Assembly (NCBI GenBank): GCA_905221605.1
Contig: CAJNDS010002653.1
Coordinates: 60,840 to 124,839 of the forward strand
Source of the DNA: Symbiodinium natans
Taxonomy: Eukaryota; Sar; Dinophyceae; Suessiales; Symbiodiniaceae
Reading direction: 5' to 3'
DNA length: 64,000 bases
Shown here: positions 24,110 to 34,574 of the stretch, in pieces
How positions within the stretch are numbered: the stretch's first letter is position 1
Layout of the letters: each line of letters starts with the position of its first letter
Notes under the pieces: model-generated
Database searches by the model: none
What the model saw: only the letters and a program-made list of their open reading frames with translations
Told to the model about the DNA's origin: nothing
Position numbers and translations under genes: made by a program

Positions 24110-25545
24110 TGGCTCACCGAAGCGGCAGGCGGCTGGGCCCCGCGAAGTCGGCGAGCTCAAGGACATCAGCGAGGGTCCTGAGCTCGGCAGCGCCGGCATC
24201 GTCCAAACACCGAGCAACTGCCCTTTGCACGGCGACCGAGAGTCGGCCCCACCATCGTCGTGCCCACCCCTGGGCCGCTGTGGCACATAGGGTCGCAGGC
24301 GCCCTTTGAACGCGGAGGCGCAGCAGCTGGCGGACGAAGCGCTGGCACTCCTCGCCCCATCTTCCGCCCACCTCCGCCGCGAGCACGACGAGTCGTTGCG
24401 ATCCGTTGCAGACCTCCCGCAGGAGCTTGGGATATCGCGCGAGCTTGCGGCGGCGCGGCCGCCAACGCGGTCCCATCACGTGCGTCGGCACCTGGGAGTG
24501 GGCGACCCGCTCGCGTCAAGGCTAGCGTCGCGTCACAACAGAGCGCCTCACCGCCCGGCGTGGCCCCGTACACCACCAAGTCCAAGCGGCGGCGATCCGC
24601 AGGCGCGACGCCAGGCGCCGTGGTCCGGGCCAGCCACTGCTGTGGCACTACTCGGCCCTCCGCCCCGACCGCCTCGCGCGCGACTTGCACGAAGCCGCGA
24701 CACGGAGGCGAGCCAGTACGCGGGCAGGCGATGAAGTGGCCCCTAACGCATCGGCCTGCCCTTGGCAGCCGGGATCGCCGTCCCCGCCGCAATGCAGGGC
24801 GGTCAATGGTAGCGGCTGGCGGAGGCATGCGGAGGCGTCACCTGAGGGTCGCAGCTGCATCAGCCGGTATAGCGGCGAGCCACATGCCTGCATGATCCTG
24901 CATGCTGCCCAGACTGAGAGCGAAAGAGGGCTCGCGCATCGGGCGCCATGGCCGGCAGCAGCTCGCGTTTGCGGAAGGATGTGTGGAGTGCGAGAACAGC
25001 ACGTCGCTGCCAGCCAGGGCCACCCAGCCCGAGCACCGTCTGACCTGGGCCCCGTCGGCACATGCCGCCCAGCGAGGCCGCTCGATCACCCCAACCAGCC
25101 GCGTCTAAGCGCTCCGCAGCCGCCGCCGCTGCACGCACGCAGGGCGGCGCGGCAAGCACAGGGATGCATCTCCACAATATTCCACAACGCCTTACACCGG
25201 GGGCACCGGGCTGGTAAGGGCTCGAAAGTCGTGCTCACAAAACAGCCGGCGGCACGCCCGAGCCCCCGCACGAGAGAATGCGCGGGCGTTCCCTCCGAAG
25301 ATCTCCGAAGCCTTTACGTGGTCCCAAACGACCGAGTCCTGCCCTGCGCCGCTTCCGCCGTCCTTGCGCAAACGCACCTGCAAGCGCTCGGCTGTGAAAC
25401 CCCGGAAACCCCGGACTGGGCAGCCGTTTGCACCGGCGCAGCTACTGCGCCCCCTCCCCAAAGCGGCGGAGGCACCTCCCGTGAGCCCTGGCCCTTCAAA
25501 AAATGGCAGCGATCCTGCGACGCGCGCGCCTACGAAACGCACCTT
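24110..25545 (-). mobile_element. LINE copy D: ORF2 middle to C-terminus, decayed
   Basis: Minus-strand pieces include SLGGMCRRGPGQTVLGLGG (25090-25030), MWLAAIPADAAATLR, a DALGA-like Cys-poor remnant, VAREAVGAEGRVVPQQWLAR (about 24680-24620), RRRLDLVVYGATPGGEALC, and the C-terminal module RLVVLAAEVGGRWGEECQRF to GWARRWWGRLSVAVQRAVA, ending in LELADFAGPSRLPLR with a stop at 24114. Each piece lies in a different frame from the next, so the copy is old. Confidence 0.75.
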
Positions 25546-26740
25546 CCTGACCTCACACCTGCGTCTCGAGTGCTGCTGCTAGCAAAACATCCGGCTTGGT
25601 GGACGTCGTGGCAATCATAGGAGACGTAGGTTGGCACAACATGCACCAACGCGGAAAAATGCGACATGCAGCACAGGTCTACGTACACGTGTACGGAAAG
25701 TTCCTATAGGGCTGTGGCTCCAAGTTTAAAAGCGAGATCGCAAGGTGGCACCGGTCACCTGCTTGACTTCAGACGACTGAGGCACATGTTCTCCGGCCAT
25801 GCTATACATGCAGTGACAAGCTTGTTCGGGCAGGGGGCTTGAAGCACCATGTGAGTTTGGTTTGGGATAGCGTCTCATCACGCTACGGCTGCACTCTCGA
25901 TCGCTTTGGCCACAACCACAACCCCGCACGTGACACATGTGTTGGATTGGCGCAAGCCTCCACGCGCTGCAGCGCCAAGGGCTTACTCTGCAAGTGCAAT
26001 TTTGCGCAGGAGATCACGTGTATGCTCAGAACCTTCACACTAGAGCCCCCATGTGGCCCAGACACATGACAATCAAGACATCAATCAAGCTCATAAAACG
26101 GAGAAATGAAACGCGGCCATACAAGTGTAGCCATGGACCCGGTGTTGAGCAGCGTGCCTCCACCATGCAGATGGCTCCTGCCAGGTTTTCTTTGGGGAAG
26201 TCCCTTTGGATGATCAGACGGAGCACTCTCGGGACGCAGAACAAACGACAACTTGGAGTACGGGTTGGATCGCTGGACAGCCTCCGCTTACGCCAGCATA
26301 TGGTATTGCCACCTCAAACTTGTGGCGCTCACCGAATGCTTCAGCCTGCCCTGTCATTCGAAAATCACCCCGACTTCAAGACTCAAGGCCCTGAAACTCA
26401 AGCTACACTAAGCTCCAACATTGGTGATTTTACGAGTTCGCATTGTCCGAGGCCTCGAAACTTGGGGCGTACGACAGCAAAGGCTGCGAAGGGATTTGAT
26501 GTGAAGTGCCCGCAACAATGTCGGCCCGCAGTGTTGTTCGTAGCACGTAAAACTTAGGTTTAGCGGCGACAAGTATGACTGTCAAAAAGTAAAGCTGCAG
26601 CTGTTGCTTGCCCACAGAGCCGGAACGTTCGAAGAGGCACTTGGCTCATTGTCATGGGGCAGGTGCAAAAGCCATCAGAGCCAACCCCCAACAAATCGAA
26701 CTTAAGATTTTGTAAAAACTGACAGCACCCACACCCGAGA
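25546..26740. other. No confident gene
   Basis: Unique sequence with overlapping frames on both strands. The longest (206 codons on plus, 25937-26557) has no motif and strong competitors. Not called. Confidence 0.45.
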
Positions 26741-26811
26741 ACGCGCGAACATATTGCGGCACGCAGTCAAACGCAAGGACACCTTGCGAAAAAAATCACT
26801 CGCTGCAAGGC

Positions 26812-27147
26812 TTGGCATGGGTTCGGACACCATCACCACCATCACCACGGTCATCAGCATCAGGATCGCGCGAACCTTTGGTTTGCATGGTTTTGGCGGT
26901 TGTGATGTCACAGGTTGTCGCTCGTTGGGCTTGGGCATTGCCACCCGTTGTTCTGGAAGATCTCTGTCTTCAGTGGCCACTCCCGCACCTGGCAGCGTGT
27001 CTTGTGAACGGCTTTACTTCGTTTGCTTCCCACCTTCTTGAGCAGCTGAACGAACTTTGCGGCAATGAGCGGCTTCTGATCCTGCAGTTGCAGCAAGTGG
27101 CGTTGAGCATGCAGAGCGGTGGTTGCGATTTTGATTTCTTCGCTTAA
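26812..27147 (+). CDS. Small open frame with a hydrophobic segment, unknown
   Basis: 111 codons. The middle is hydrophobic (PLVCMVLAVVMSQVVARWAW), which would fit a membrane segment, and the end is leucine-rich with a heptad-like pattern (LNELCGNERLLILQLQQVAL). No family recognised. It may be an exon; nothing nearby supports a gene model. Confidence 0.25.
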   Translation: MAWVRTPSPPSPRSSASGSREPLVCMVLAVVMSQVVARWAWALPPVVLEDLCLQWPLPHLAACLVNGFTSFASHLLEQLNELCGNERLLILQLQQVALSMQSGGCDFDFFA

Positions 27148-27322
27148 GTTTTTTTTCGTTTAAGTCACGGTTTTCGTCCTTATATATGTGTGGGATATGA
27201 TTTCCTATATCATTCTCCTATATGCTGAGAGGGAGGTGTAAGCTTTTTTTTTAATTTAGTGTGTGTCTTGTTTATAAGCAGTTGGGTTGCTTATAAGCAG
27301 CGGGGTTGCTTATAAGCAGGAG

Positions 27323-27391
27323 GGGGGGAGGGGGGGGGGGGGGGGGTTGGGGGGGTTTCGCCCCAGGACCTCTGTGACACCCCCCCCCCCA
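27323..27391. repeat. Poly-G run followed by poly-C run
   Basis: A G-rich run of about 30 bases (27323-27354), then a C10 run (27382-27391) in a G/C homopolymer setting. Such runs also occur at 31690, 45202, 54481 and 60420. Length may not be reliable in the assembly. Confidence 0.8.
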
Positions 27392-27529
27392 AATGAAAGA
27401 TCATCCATGACCAGATATCCTCATCTTACTCAGTAGAGCCAAGACCTGTGAACATGAAAATGTTACTGAAGCATTTGGTTAAAGAGCGAGAAGTGTACGT
27501 GAACAAGTAGTTGCCATGAAGCGCGCAAA

Positions 27530-28255
27530 CCTTTAAACCTTCATCCTACGGGGTTTGAAGGTCAAGGGTTTAGGCTTGATTGCCGAGGGCTTTAGGGTCC
27601 TGACCCTAGAGGGTTTAGGGCTAAGGAATAGATGCGTAAACCTTAAACCCTGAAGGTTTAAACTCTATGGGCTTAGGCTTTAATGTCTAAATGTTAAACC
27701 CTAAGCCTTTAAACCTTCACACCACAGAGTTTAGAGGTGTTAAGGGTGACAAATTGATTACATACTTAGCTTTTTAAACCCCAAACCTTTAAACCTTAAC
27801 CCTATAGGGCTTAAAGGTTAAGGGCTTAATGCTTAGATGTAAATGTCTAAGTAAAGAATCCTAAAATCTCATAGGGAATCCCTATGGGGTTTAAGGTTAA
27901 GGGTTCAATATGAACTGCCGGCATAGGTCTAAATACCTAAACCTTAAACTTAAACCCTAAACATTTAAATATCTTAACCCTATAGGGTTTAAAGGTTAAA
28001 GGCTTAGCGTGAATTGCCGGAATGGGTTTAAATGCCTAAATCTTAAGCCCGAAACCTTTAAACCTTAGCCCAACAGGGTTTAAAGGTTAAGGGTTTAAAA
28101 GTAGTTGCAGGCTTAATTAGGTTTAATGCCTACATCTTAAATCCTAAACCTTAAAAATCTTAACCCTATAGGGTTTAAAGGTTAAGGGCTTGGCTACAGG
28201 TTTAAATGGCTAAATATTAAACTAAGGGTTCTTTTTGCAGGCTTAGGGTTATAAA
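27530..28255. repeat. Array of telomere-like palindromes
   Basis: About seven units in which CCTTAACCCTA is followed at once by its complement TAGGGTTTAAAGG, so that AACCCTATAGGGTT or a variant forms the centre. Centres lie near 27547, 27712, 27803, 27888, 27978, 28073 and 28168, roughly 75-165 bases apart. Spacers are AT-rich with TAAATGCCTAAA-like motifs. No coding frame. Confidence 0.85.
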
Positions 28256-28267
28256 CAAAAGCCAACA

Positions 28268-28395
28268 GAAAAAAAAAAAAAAAAAAAAAAAAAAGCCCCC
28301 CTAAACCCTAAACCCTAAACCCTAAACCCTAAACCCTAAACCCTAAACCCTAAACCCTAAACCCTATACCCTATAAACCCTAAACCCTAAATTCG
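28268..28395 (+). repeat. A-run followed by perfect (CCCTAAA)n
   Basis: About 28 consecutive A, then AGCCCCCCTAAACCC and about nine near-perfect CCCTAAA units, ending in slightly degenerate copies near 28390. Confidence 0.95.
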
Positions 28396-28499
28396 GGAAG
28401 ATATCGTACCAAGGATCCCTCAGTGTCAGGAACTTCTCGTGATCGCTCAACCATATACGACGCGATAAAACCTTTAAAGGTAGATTCTCCAGGGGGGGT

Positions 28500-28530
28500 A
28501 GCATATATATATATATATATATACATATAT
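28500..28530. repeat. (TA)n dinucleotide run
   Basis: ATATATAT run ending in ACATATATG. Confidence 0.95.
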
Positions 28531-28569
28531 GCGCACGCGACATTGTTTCTGCCTGCGCTGGCTTCGTAG

Positions 28570-28821
28570 GTGGGGGAGGAAGACGGGTTGGCTTCGGTGG
28601 CAGATCCTCGTTTTATGCGACTGTTCGGTCAACAGTTCTGGCGCATAGTGGCTTGGCCTTGGCTAAGGCACTGGCGCGGCTTTGACGGTGTTCCTGCAGC
28701 GACAGCTGTTCAGTCATTCGTGGCTTTTGAGCGTCCGTGGATTGTCCTCTTTAATGCGCCGCCACCGGTTTTCGGCGGGCACAAGTCCTATGCCATGACT
28801 ACCTCAATCCCTGAGGAATAG
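28570..28821 (+). CDS. Short open frame of unknown function
   Basis: 83 codons starting at GTG, open for several codons upstream. It reads VADPRFMRLFGQQFWRIVAW and FVAFERPWIVLFNAPPPVFG, plausible protein sequence rich in aromatic residues, then stops at 28821. It stands alone between simple repeats and telomere-type spacers. It may be a gene fragment or retroelement remnant; no family recognised. Confidence 0.3.
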   Translation: MGEEDGLASVADPRFMRLFGQQFWRIVAWPWLRHWRGFDGVPAATAVQSFVAFERPWIVLFNAPPPVFGGHKSYAMTTSIPEE

Positions 28822-29199
28822 TAGCATAGCATTCAGTATTGTATTGGTTTGAGATTCAAGCCCCTGTTGCTTTTCTGGGGCCACGGCCAAAGCTGCTTTC
28901 AGCCCGGCAGATGCCTCCTGTCGACGCTGATGCCTCGGCAAAGTACACTCCAGATCTGGACAGTGAGATTACCAAGGGTTCAATTCCGTAGAATATCATC
29001 AACAAGGAATTGTAGCCCAGTCCAAAACACATCCACATAAATCCCAAGCAAAAAAAACCTCCTAGACTGCGAAAAACTCAACCTGTGCAAAGAACCTCTA
29101 GCCTCTAAGCAACACCCCGCGAAAACCTTGCCAAAATCTGACGAAACCATACAAGCACCGACAGATTCCCCACTGAAAAAACAACTCCCTATTAAACAC

Positions 29200-29380
29200 C
29201 TGCCTCCCTAAACCCTAACTCCCACGCACAAACCCCCTGAACCCAAAACCTTGGATCTTTAACCCAACAAGCCCTTGAACCCCTAAACCCCTAAACCCCA
29301 AACTCCTGAACCCTAAACGCTAATTAGAGCTCTAAACTCGTAAACCCCTAAATCCTATACCCTCAGCCCTAAGTCCCTAT
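29200..29380 (+). repeat. Degenerate telomere-type repeats, C-rich on plus
   Basis: Imperfect CCCTAAA units (TAAACCCCTAAACCCCAAAC and relatives). Similar short blocks follow at 29540-29612 (G-rich on plus) and 29728-29820 (C-rich on plus), so orientation switches three times within 600 bases. Confidence 0.85.
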
Positions 29381-29813
29381 GGTAGTTTTCTTTTTCAATG
29401 CCATTATACTACGAACATACTACTACGTACGATTAGACTTTTAAACTTCACCCAAGCGGCTTTGTCGGCGTCCCTTCTCCAGGCGCCGCAGGGTAGAGGC
29501 GACAGAGGAGGTTGCTGCCGCCTCCGAAGAGAGATTCCGGTTTAGGCTTTAGGGGTTTAAGGTTTAGGGGTTCAGGGTTAGGGGGTTTGGGGCTTCGGGG
29601 GTTTAGGGTTACGTAGGTGCGAGCAAGAACGAGAAGAAAGTTTGCACAGCCCCTCACACGGTCCTTCTCGAGCCCCCCCGATATGAAAAAAAAAAGTTGA
29701 AGCATTGTCTGCCCTCAACCCAACAGCGCTAAACCCTAAACTTTGAGATTTTAAACCTTAAGCCCGAAGCCCTAGACCCTAAAACCCTACAGCATCACTA
29801 AAACCCTACAGCA

Positions 29814-29912
29814 TCAAACCCCCATCCGGGATGCCTGCGCTGCTTCGGCAGCCTTGCGTTCCTCCAAGGTAGCCTGCCGAGCCGCCTCTGCCCCGGCTTT
29901 CTCTTTGGCCTG
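29814..29912 (-). CDS. Exon-like segment, Ala/Glu/Lys-rich coiled coil
   Basis: Minus frame QAKEKAGAEAARQATLEERK then AAEAAQASRMGV and a stop. The composition is typical of an alanine-rich charged helix or coiled coil, and it is bounded by CAG on the 5' side. It is too short for a gene by itself and could be the last exon of one, or a remnant. Confidence 0.4.
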   Translation of the reverse strand, partial: QAKEKAGAEAARQATLEERKAAEAAQASRMGV

Positions 29913-29994
29913 GCAGGGCGTCTATTTTAAGGGCCTTATAATCAGAAAATAATCAGAATAGGGCTTTCTGAAGCACATCAGGATGGCCGAAGAG

Positions 29995-30285
29995 CAGGCT
30001 GGCCGGGGAACTTCGACGAAGACTCGAGATACCAACGGGCCGAGACGAAGTTCGACGAAGGCCGGGGGGCCGGGCGAAGGTTCGACGAAGGCCGGGAGGT
30101 TCGACGAAGGGGGAGGGGGTTCGACGAAGGCCGATACAAAAGGCCAAGACAAAGCCCGAAAAAAAACGCGAGGGTTCGACGAAGGCTAAATGAACGCCGG
30201 AGGTTCGACGAAGGCCACAAGGGCCGGGAGGGGAGTTCGATGAAGGCCAAGGGTTTCGACGAAGGCGGGCTTTGCCGAAGGCTGT
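29995..30285 (+). repeat. Interspersed GTTCGACGAAGGC motif array
   Basis: About nine copies of TTCGACGAAG (one TTCGATGAAG) at irregular 12-50 base spacing with G/C-rich spacers. In the minus frames it reads as repeated RRTF or FVEP units; there is no conserved protein. The motif is a 13-mer, not a CRISPR repeat. Confidence 0.85.
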
Positions 30286-30487
30286 GTGCCATCCGCCCCC
30301 ATACACCGTCCTGATCGGTTTGCCCCTGATAACTATTCAGGCGTCTATAGATTCCGGGTTCTATCTGGGTTTATGATCGATAGGTTTCAGAGTTTAGGAG
30401 GTTGTTTCGACCGTGCGTGTAAGTCTTACCCCTCAGGGGCCAAGCACCTGATAACGAGTATAGTCTCCCAAATAGTAACCTACAGAA

Positions 30488-30820
30488 CTACTGTCCGTTA
30501 CCATATCCGAAACCTAAGCACGTGACTATTGGGTCGTTTGGGCCCCTGAGGTACGGTCTCAACACAATCTGCATTAGAGAAGCCTTCTTCGCTGCTGGAA
30601 CACTCATTGAAGGAAGCAAGAACAACGCATGGTCGGTCTGCAGTTGCGTGTGCTCTGCTTGCAGGGAGTTGTGGCTTTGTTGTAGCTCTGTATGCTGCTG
30701 CCGCAAGCTGTTGTGTTCTTGCTGCAGCTGCACCAGCTGTGCTTCGCAGGCCTCGAAGTCTGCGCGACTGCGCTCCAGCTTCCGCTCAAGCTCCGGGCAG
30801 TCTGCACTGTTCTCTCCAAA
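30488..30820 (-). CDS. Coiled-coil protein segment, unknown
   Basis: A minus-strand frame opens near 30820 (ENSADCPELERKLERSRADF) and runs through EACEAQLVQLQQEHNSLRQQ and HTELQQSHNSLQAEHTQLQT to a stop at 30488. Heptad spacing of Leu with Gln/Glu/His is typical of a long coiled coil. No ATG begins it, so it is probably an internal or last exon. The C-terminal part (SVPAAKKASLMQIVLRPYL) may be intron read-through. Family unknown. Confidence 0.5.
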   Translation of the reverse strand, partial: FGENSADCPELERKLERSRADFEACEAQLVQLQQEHNSLRQQHTELQQSHNSLQAEHTQLQTDHALFLLPSMSVPAAKKASLMQIVLRPYLRGPNDPIVTCLGFGYGNGQ

Positions 30821-30929
30821 GCCGCATCCTGAGCCTGGAGATTGCTACTGGTCGAAGGATGGTTGGTATCAGGATGTGCAATGTGACTTTCAAAAGCGTG
30901 CTATGCTAAAATTGCGTGCCATCTAGGAC

Positions 30930-32184
30930 AAGCAATTGCAAGCTGCCTGCAATGAGCTTACTTGCCGCCCTGATCTCTCGCCCTGCTGCAATCATGCAGT
31001 AATGGCCCCCAGTCCTTTGTGAAGACCAACCATTTCGACACCATCAGGTCAGGCGTGTGCCAAGACTAATCGACACATTGTAAACACTGTAACACTCGAA
31101 ACTCGCTAGCCCAAACATCTCTTTGACGGATGTATCTCGCGAAGCAAAAGGTGCGGTATGTTCAAATGATTCTTTTCTGCCGTCAGACCATTGTACATGA
31201 TCTTATATGCTTCTCCTGATAGCGTTGATACTGCTGATCATGTTGACACCCAACGCTAGCCACACTCCTACTTACCAGTCTTGACTAATAAGTCCTGCTG
31301 GCACTCGTCAAAATTGTGGCACTTTAACATCTAGCAAGTCCGGTAGTCTCTACCATGACTGAATCCATCGTGTTGCTGATTGTGCATCACCAGTGTTCTG
31401 ATGTTGGCTACTCACCATCCCAAGTACTATGGTCGCACACAATAAGAGTAGGGTTCATGATCAGATGTGCCAAAGCGCCACGCGCTTTAGGCCCCTGAAT
31501 CTCGAAACATCACCATGTCGCCACGCGGCCTGCTTCAAGGCTTGGCACTTGAGCCTCGGACGGTGTCTGCTGGGACTTGTTGCTGACACTCGTTAGGACT
31601 GGCATGTCATATCTGTCCTCATCGCTTACTGCACGCTGGTTCTCCGCGCAACCCTTGACACGCCAAAACGAGCCCTGAGAGCAATACTCCCCCCCCCCCC
31701 CCCGCAAACAAAATCTACTTCTTCGTAGAATTCCCCAAAAAGAAGGGAATGATGGCCGCAGCTAATTAGAATATAAAGACACGACAGCCGCGCACAAGCA
31801 AACCAGCAGAAGCAGAGTGATTCGTGATGACATCGGCGAAGAGCGGCTCACTGTAGAGGCAAGCGCGGCAAACACAACAGCTACAAGTGACAAGTTCGAG
31901 CAAGGAGTGTGCCGCACCACTGATAGACGACGCGTCTCTCTCGGAGCCGCCCAGGATCTCATCGAAGCACGCTAACATAGCGCAGATATGATGTATCTAT
32001 AAACACAAACACACACACACATACACATATACGAACACACACACACACACACACACACATACGATCTGAGCATTGCAAAGGATGCGACGCCGACCTCCTT
32101 GCCACGAGGGTCTTTTTATTGTTTTTTCGGAGACTGCTGAGCAGATCAGGCTTGCTTCGATATGGACATGTGCGCGTGTCAGCA

Positions 32185-32219
<35 letters not shown>

Positions 32220-32560
32220 GACACACACGTGTACAAACACACACATACGATCTCAACTGTTTGGGTTTTGCATAGGGCCAGGGCGGCGGTTGAGTTTCGG
32301 GCATTCCAGGCTTCAACTTTTAGGTTTCACGCTGAAGGGCTTGAGCCGACGGCACTGGTCGTTTGTATCGTGAAGATTTGAAAACTGAACACTAGAAGCC
32401 TTATGCTTTAGGATGTCGGGATGCGGAATATTGGAATGCTTTGGATGAGGGCTTGTGCAATGCGACGCAAGGTTGAACTCCAGCAAAATCCCTCCGATAT
32501 CAGGTTGACAAGGGATTCTTGAGAGGGGGCTTGGGGTGTCAAGACAAAGACATAAGTAAC
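30930..32560. other. Intergenic, simple repeats only
   Basis: No credible frame. Contains a C15-like run near 31690, (CA)n at about 32008-32060, and (TA)n at about 32187-32219 followed by ACACACACG. Frames through the repeats are artefacts. Confidence 0.6.
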
Positions 32561-32588
32561 AAGGCCAGAGCAGGGCAGACCAGGGAAA

Positions 32589-32939
32589 TCATGCCGACAG
32601 CACGACAGGAGTTGATCGGTTCGCGCCTTCAGCTTCTTTCCCATGAATACCTGCTACTGGTTCCCAATCGTGTAGTCCACAAGAGGCTTTGAAGTGCATC
32701 AGAAAAACCGTATCATAGTTCGGATCCGTCGTGTCGACGGCAATGAATTCTGCCTTGCCAGCTATTTGCACGTGCAAGTGCATCCGTGGCGGTGCTGCGG
32801 AGTAGGAACAAAGCCTCGCATAGTCAAGATGCTCTCGCACGCACGCCAGAGCAGCTTCTGCCCAAAGCCCCCTTGCAGCACCTACTTGTAGGTGTATCAT
32901 CATCGCACGCACGGGCGTGCAACACACACTGTTCGCCAC
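32589..32939 (-). CDS. Candidate exon of unknown function
   Basis: A minus frame of 116 codons contains EHLDYARLCSYSAAPPRMHL, HVQIAGKAEFIAVDTTDPNY and DTVFLMHFKASCGLHDWEP. The mixture of beta-like hydrophobic and polar stretches looks protein-like and better than the plus-strand alternative. A CAG|GTG boundary lies near 32882. No family recognised. Confidence 0.3.
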   Translation of the reverse strand: MANSVCCTPVRAMMIHLQVGAARGLWAEAALACVREHLDYARLCSYSAAPPRMHLHVQIAGKAEFIAVDTTDPNYDTVFLMHFKASCGLHDWEPVAGIHGKEAEGANRSTPVVLSA

Positions 32940-33269
32940 GCCTTGTGCAAAGAAGGAGCGGCAGGGGGGTTTCGTGTAGGCACCTCAGAAACTTCACATG
33001 TTGGCAGATGTCACATGATCGCGATCTCGCGCTCATCCACACTTTCGAGTCCATGCGACTACCGAGGGATGACAAATTCCAGCAACGTTTTGCGCGTGTG
33101 GTGGTGCGTCTTGTCAACCTGACACATTGCACCGCAAGGTGCAGTCATGCCCGAGCGCTGCATTGCCGGGCGCGAGTGGAGCTCAGCTGTTTTCAGGGTG
33201 CGTCGAGAAACGGTGCTTGGAGATTTTTGACGGAGCGTGAACAAACTGGTATTTTTGGCGCATGAGTTT

Positions 33270-34090
33270 CCAAACTCTAGGCTGCACCAAGACCCGTGCT
33301 GCCCTGTCTCCTGGCGCTGGGCATCCTAAATTAGAGCTTCAAACGCGCTACCTACCCGAATCTCCTTGCCCTTGCTGCATCGAGAGAACGCTACAGAATC
33401 AAATAATCTAATATGATCTAATTACATTTGCAGCCTCGACACTGATCAAGACTCGGGCTCTGCCGACTCCAAGGCTTGGAAGGTTTGTTGTGTACGAACT
33501 TGGCATTGGAATTTCGCGCTCAGAGTTGACGGGGAGGGTGGTGGACGCAGAATAGTTCAGTCTAGACAAATCATCGCCATCTTATGCATGAGTTGCTGCA
33601 GTGGCCGTGTATTTTCCATGCTATGAAACCCAGGACAAGGTATGCCGGGATGGACCTGGCACAACCCATCGAATTCGGATCGATCAACTGCCTGCCGCAA
33701 TCAGCTCCGTTGTGCAATTCTTTCAGGTCGCTGGCGCGCGCCGCCTCCGCGAGCTGATTGGCTCTGGTGCAGAACCAATGGGTTTCGGTTACCTTGCCAT
33801 CCTTGCCAACCTTCTGTCGCAAAGATCTGGAGCCTTGATTTGATGTGCCGCTTCGCAAGACATCCCTCAAAATCAGAAGTGTCCTTTTTGCGCCTTTCTG
33901 AGACCTTAACGCCGCGACAAGGCAAGTGAGCCGTGCGCCAGGCCGTGGGTGGACAGGCGGGCGGGGTAGGCAGGATAATGTTAGAGGGGGGATGTCAATT
34001 CACTGTAGTGTACTATACATTGTCTCTTGTGTACATCTTTTCGCGATATACATATGCAAAAACTTTTGCAGAGACTAGCAAACACTCAAA
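33270..34090. other. No confident gene
   Basis: Two frames compete over 33601-33870 (plus: LPAAISSVVQFFQVAGARRL; minus: WFCTRANQLAEAARASDLKE). Neither has a recognisable domain. Confidence 0.4.
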
Positions 34091-34122
34091 GTAGTGGTTG
34101 ATCGTGCCAAGCCTCAGCCTAT

Positions 34123-34263
34123 CTACGCCCCAAGACCGCAATCCCCGCGACGCGCTTCACTTTGGGGAAGTGCCCTTTCGGCCGAAGCACGCAACCGCAA
34201 GTCTTCATCACCATGTGCTGCTGCACCCACCACAGCCACGAAAACGCCCAGAAGTCGCGTCAT
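34123..34263 (-). CDS. Short open frame with a signal-peptide-like start
   Basis: From an ATG at 34263 the minus frame reads MTRLLGVFVAVVGAAAHGDE, a good secretory signal (basic start, hydrophobic core, small residues before a likely cleavage after AAA or AHG), then a charged stretch to a stop at 34123. Total 46 codons. It could be a small secreted protein or the first exon of one. Confidence 0.35.
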   Translation of the reverse strand: MTRLLGVFVAVVGAAAHGDEDLRLRASAERALPQSEARRGDCGLGA

Positions 34264-34574
34264 GATTCTTGCAGAAACTGTTGTTGAAGACACATACATA
34301 AGGTGGCGAAACCATGGAGTTGCCGAGATTTTCCAGCCTACACATATATTTTTGCAGCAGAAGTCTTCCAGATGAAAGCAGCTTAAGCCACACTGCAAAA
34401 GATTTCTTTGGGGCCAGCTTTCGCTGCAGCTACGAGGACTCCTGCTGCAACACAGGCCGATAGAGCCAAAAAGCAACAAATGGAACATTCCGATCATGGA
34501 TAAAGAAATGCTGCGTGATGCTCCATCGCAGCCAATTGTCCAGGGAAAGAGCGAAACATGCCGCTGTGGCAACT

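Noticed and set aside
29995-30285. CRISPR array
   Set aside because: The repeated word is only 10-13 bases, spacers vary widely in length, and the genome is eukaryotic.
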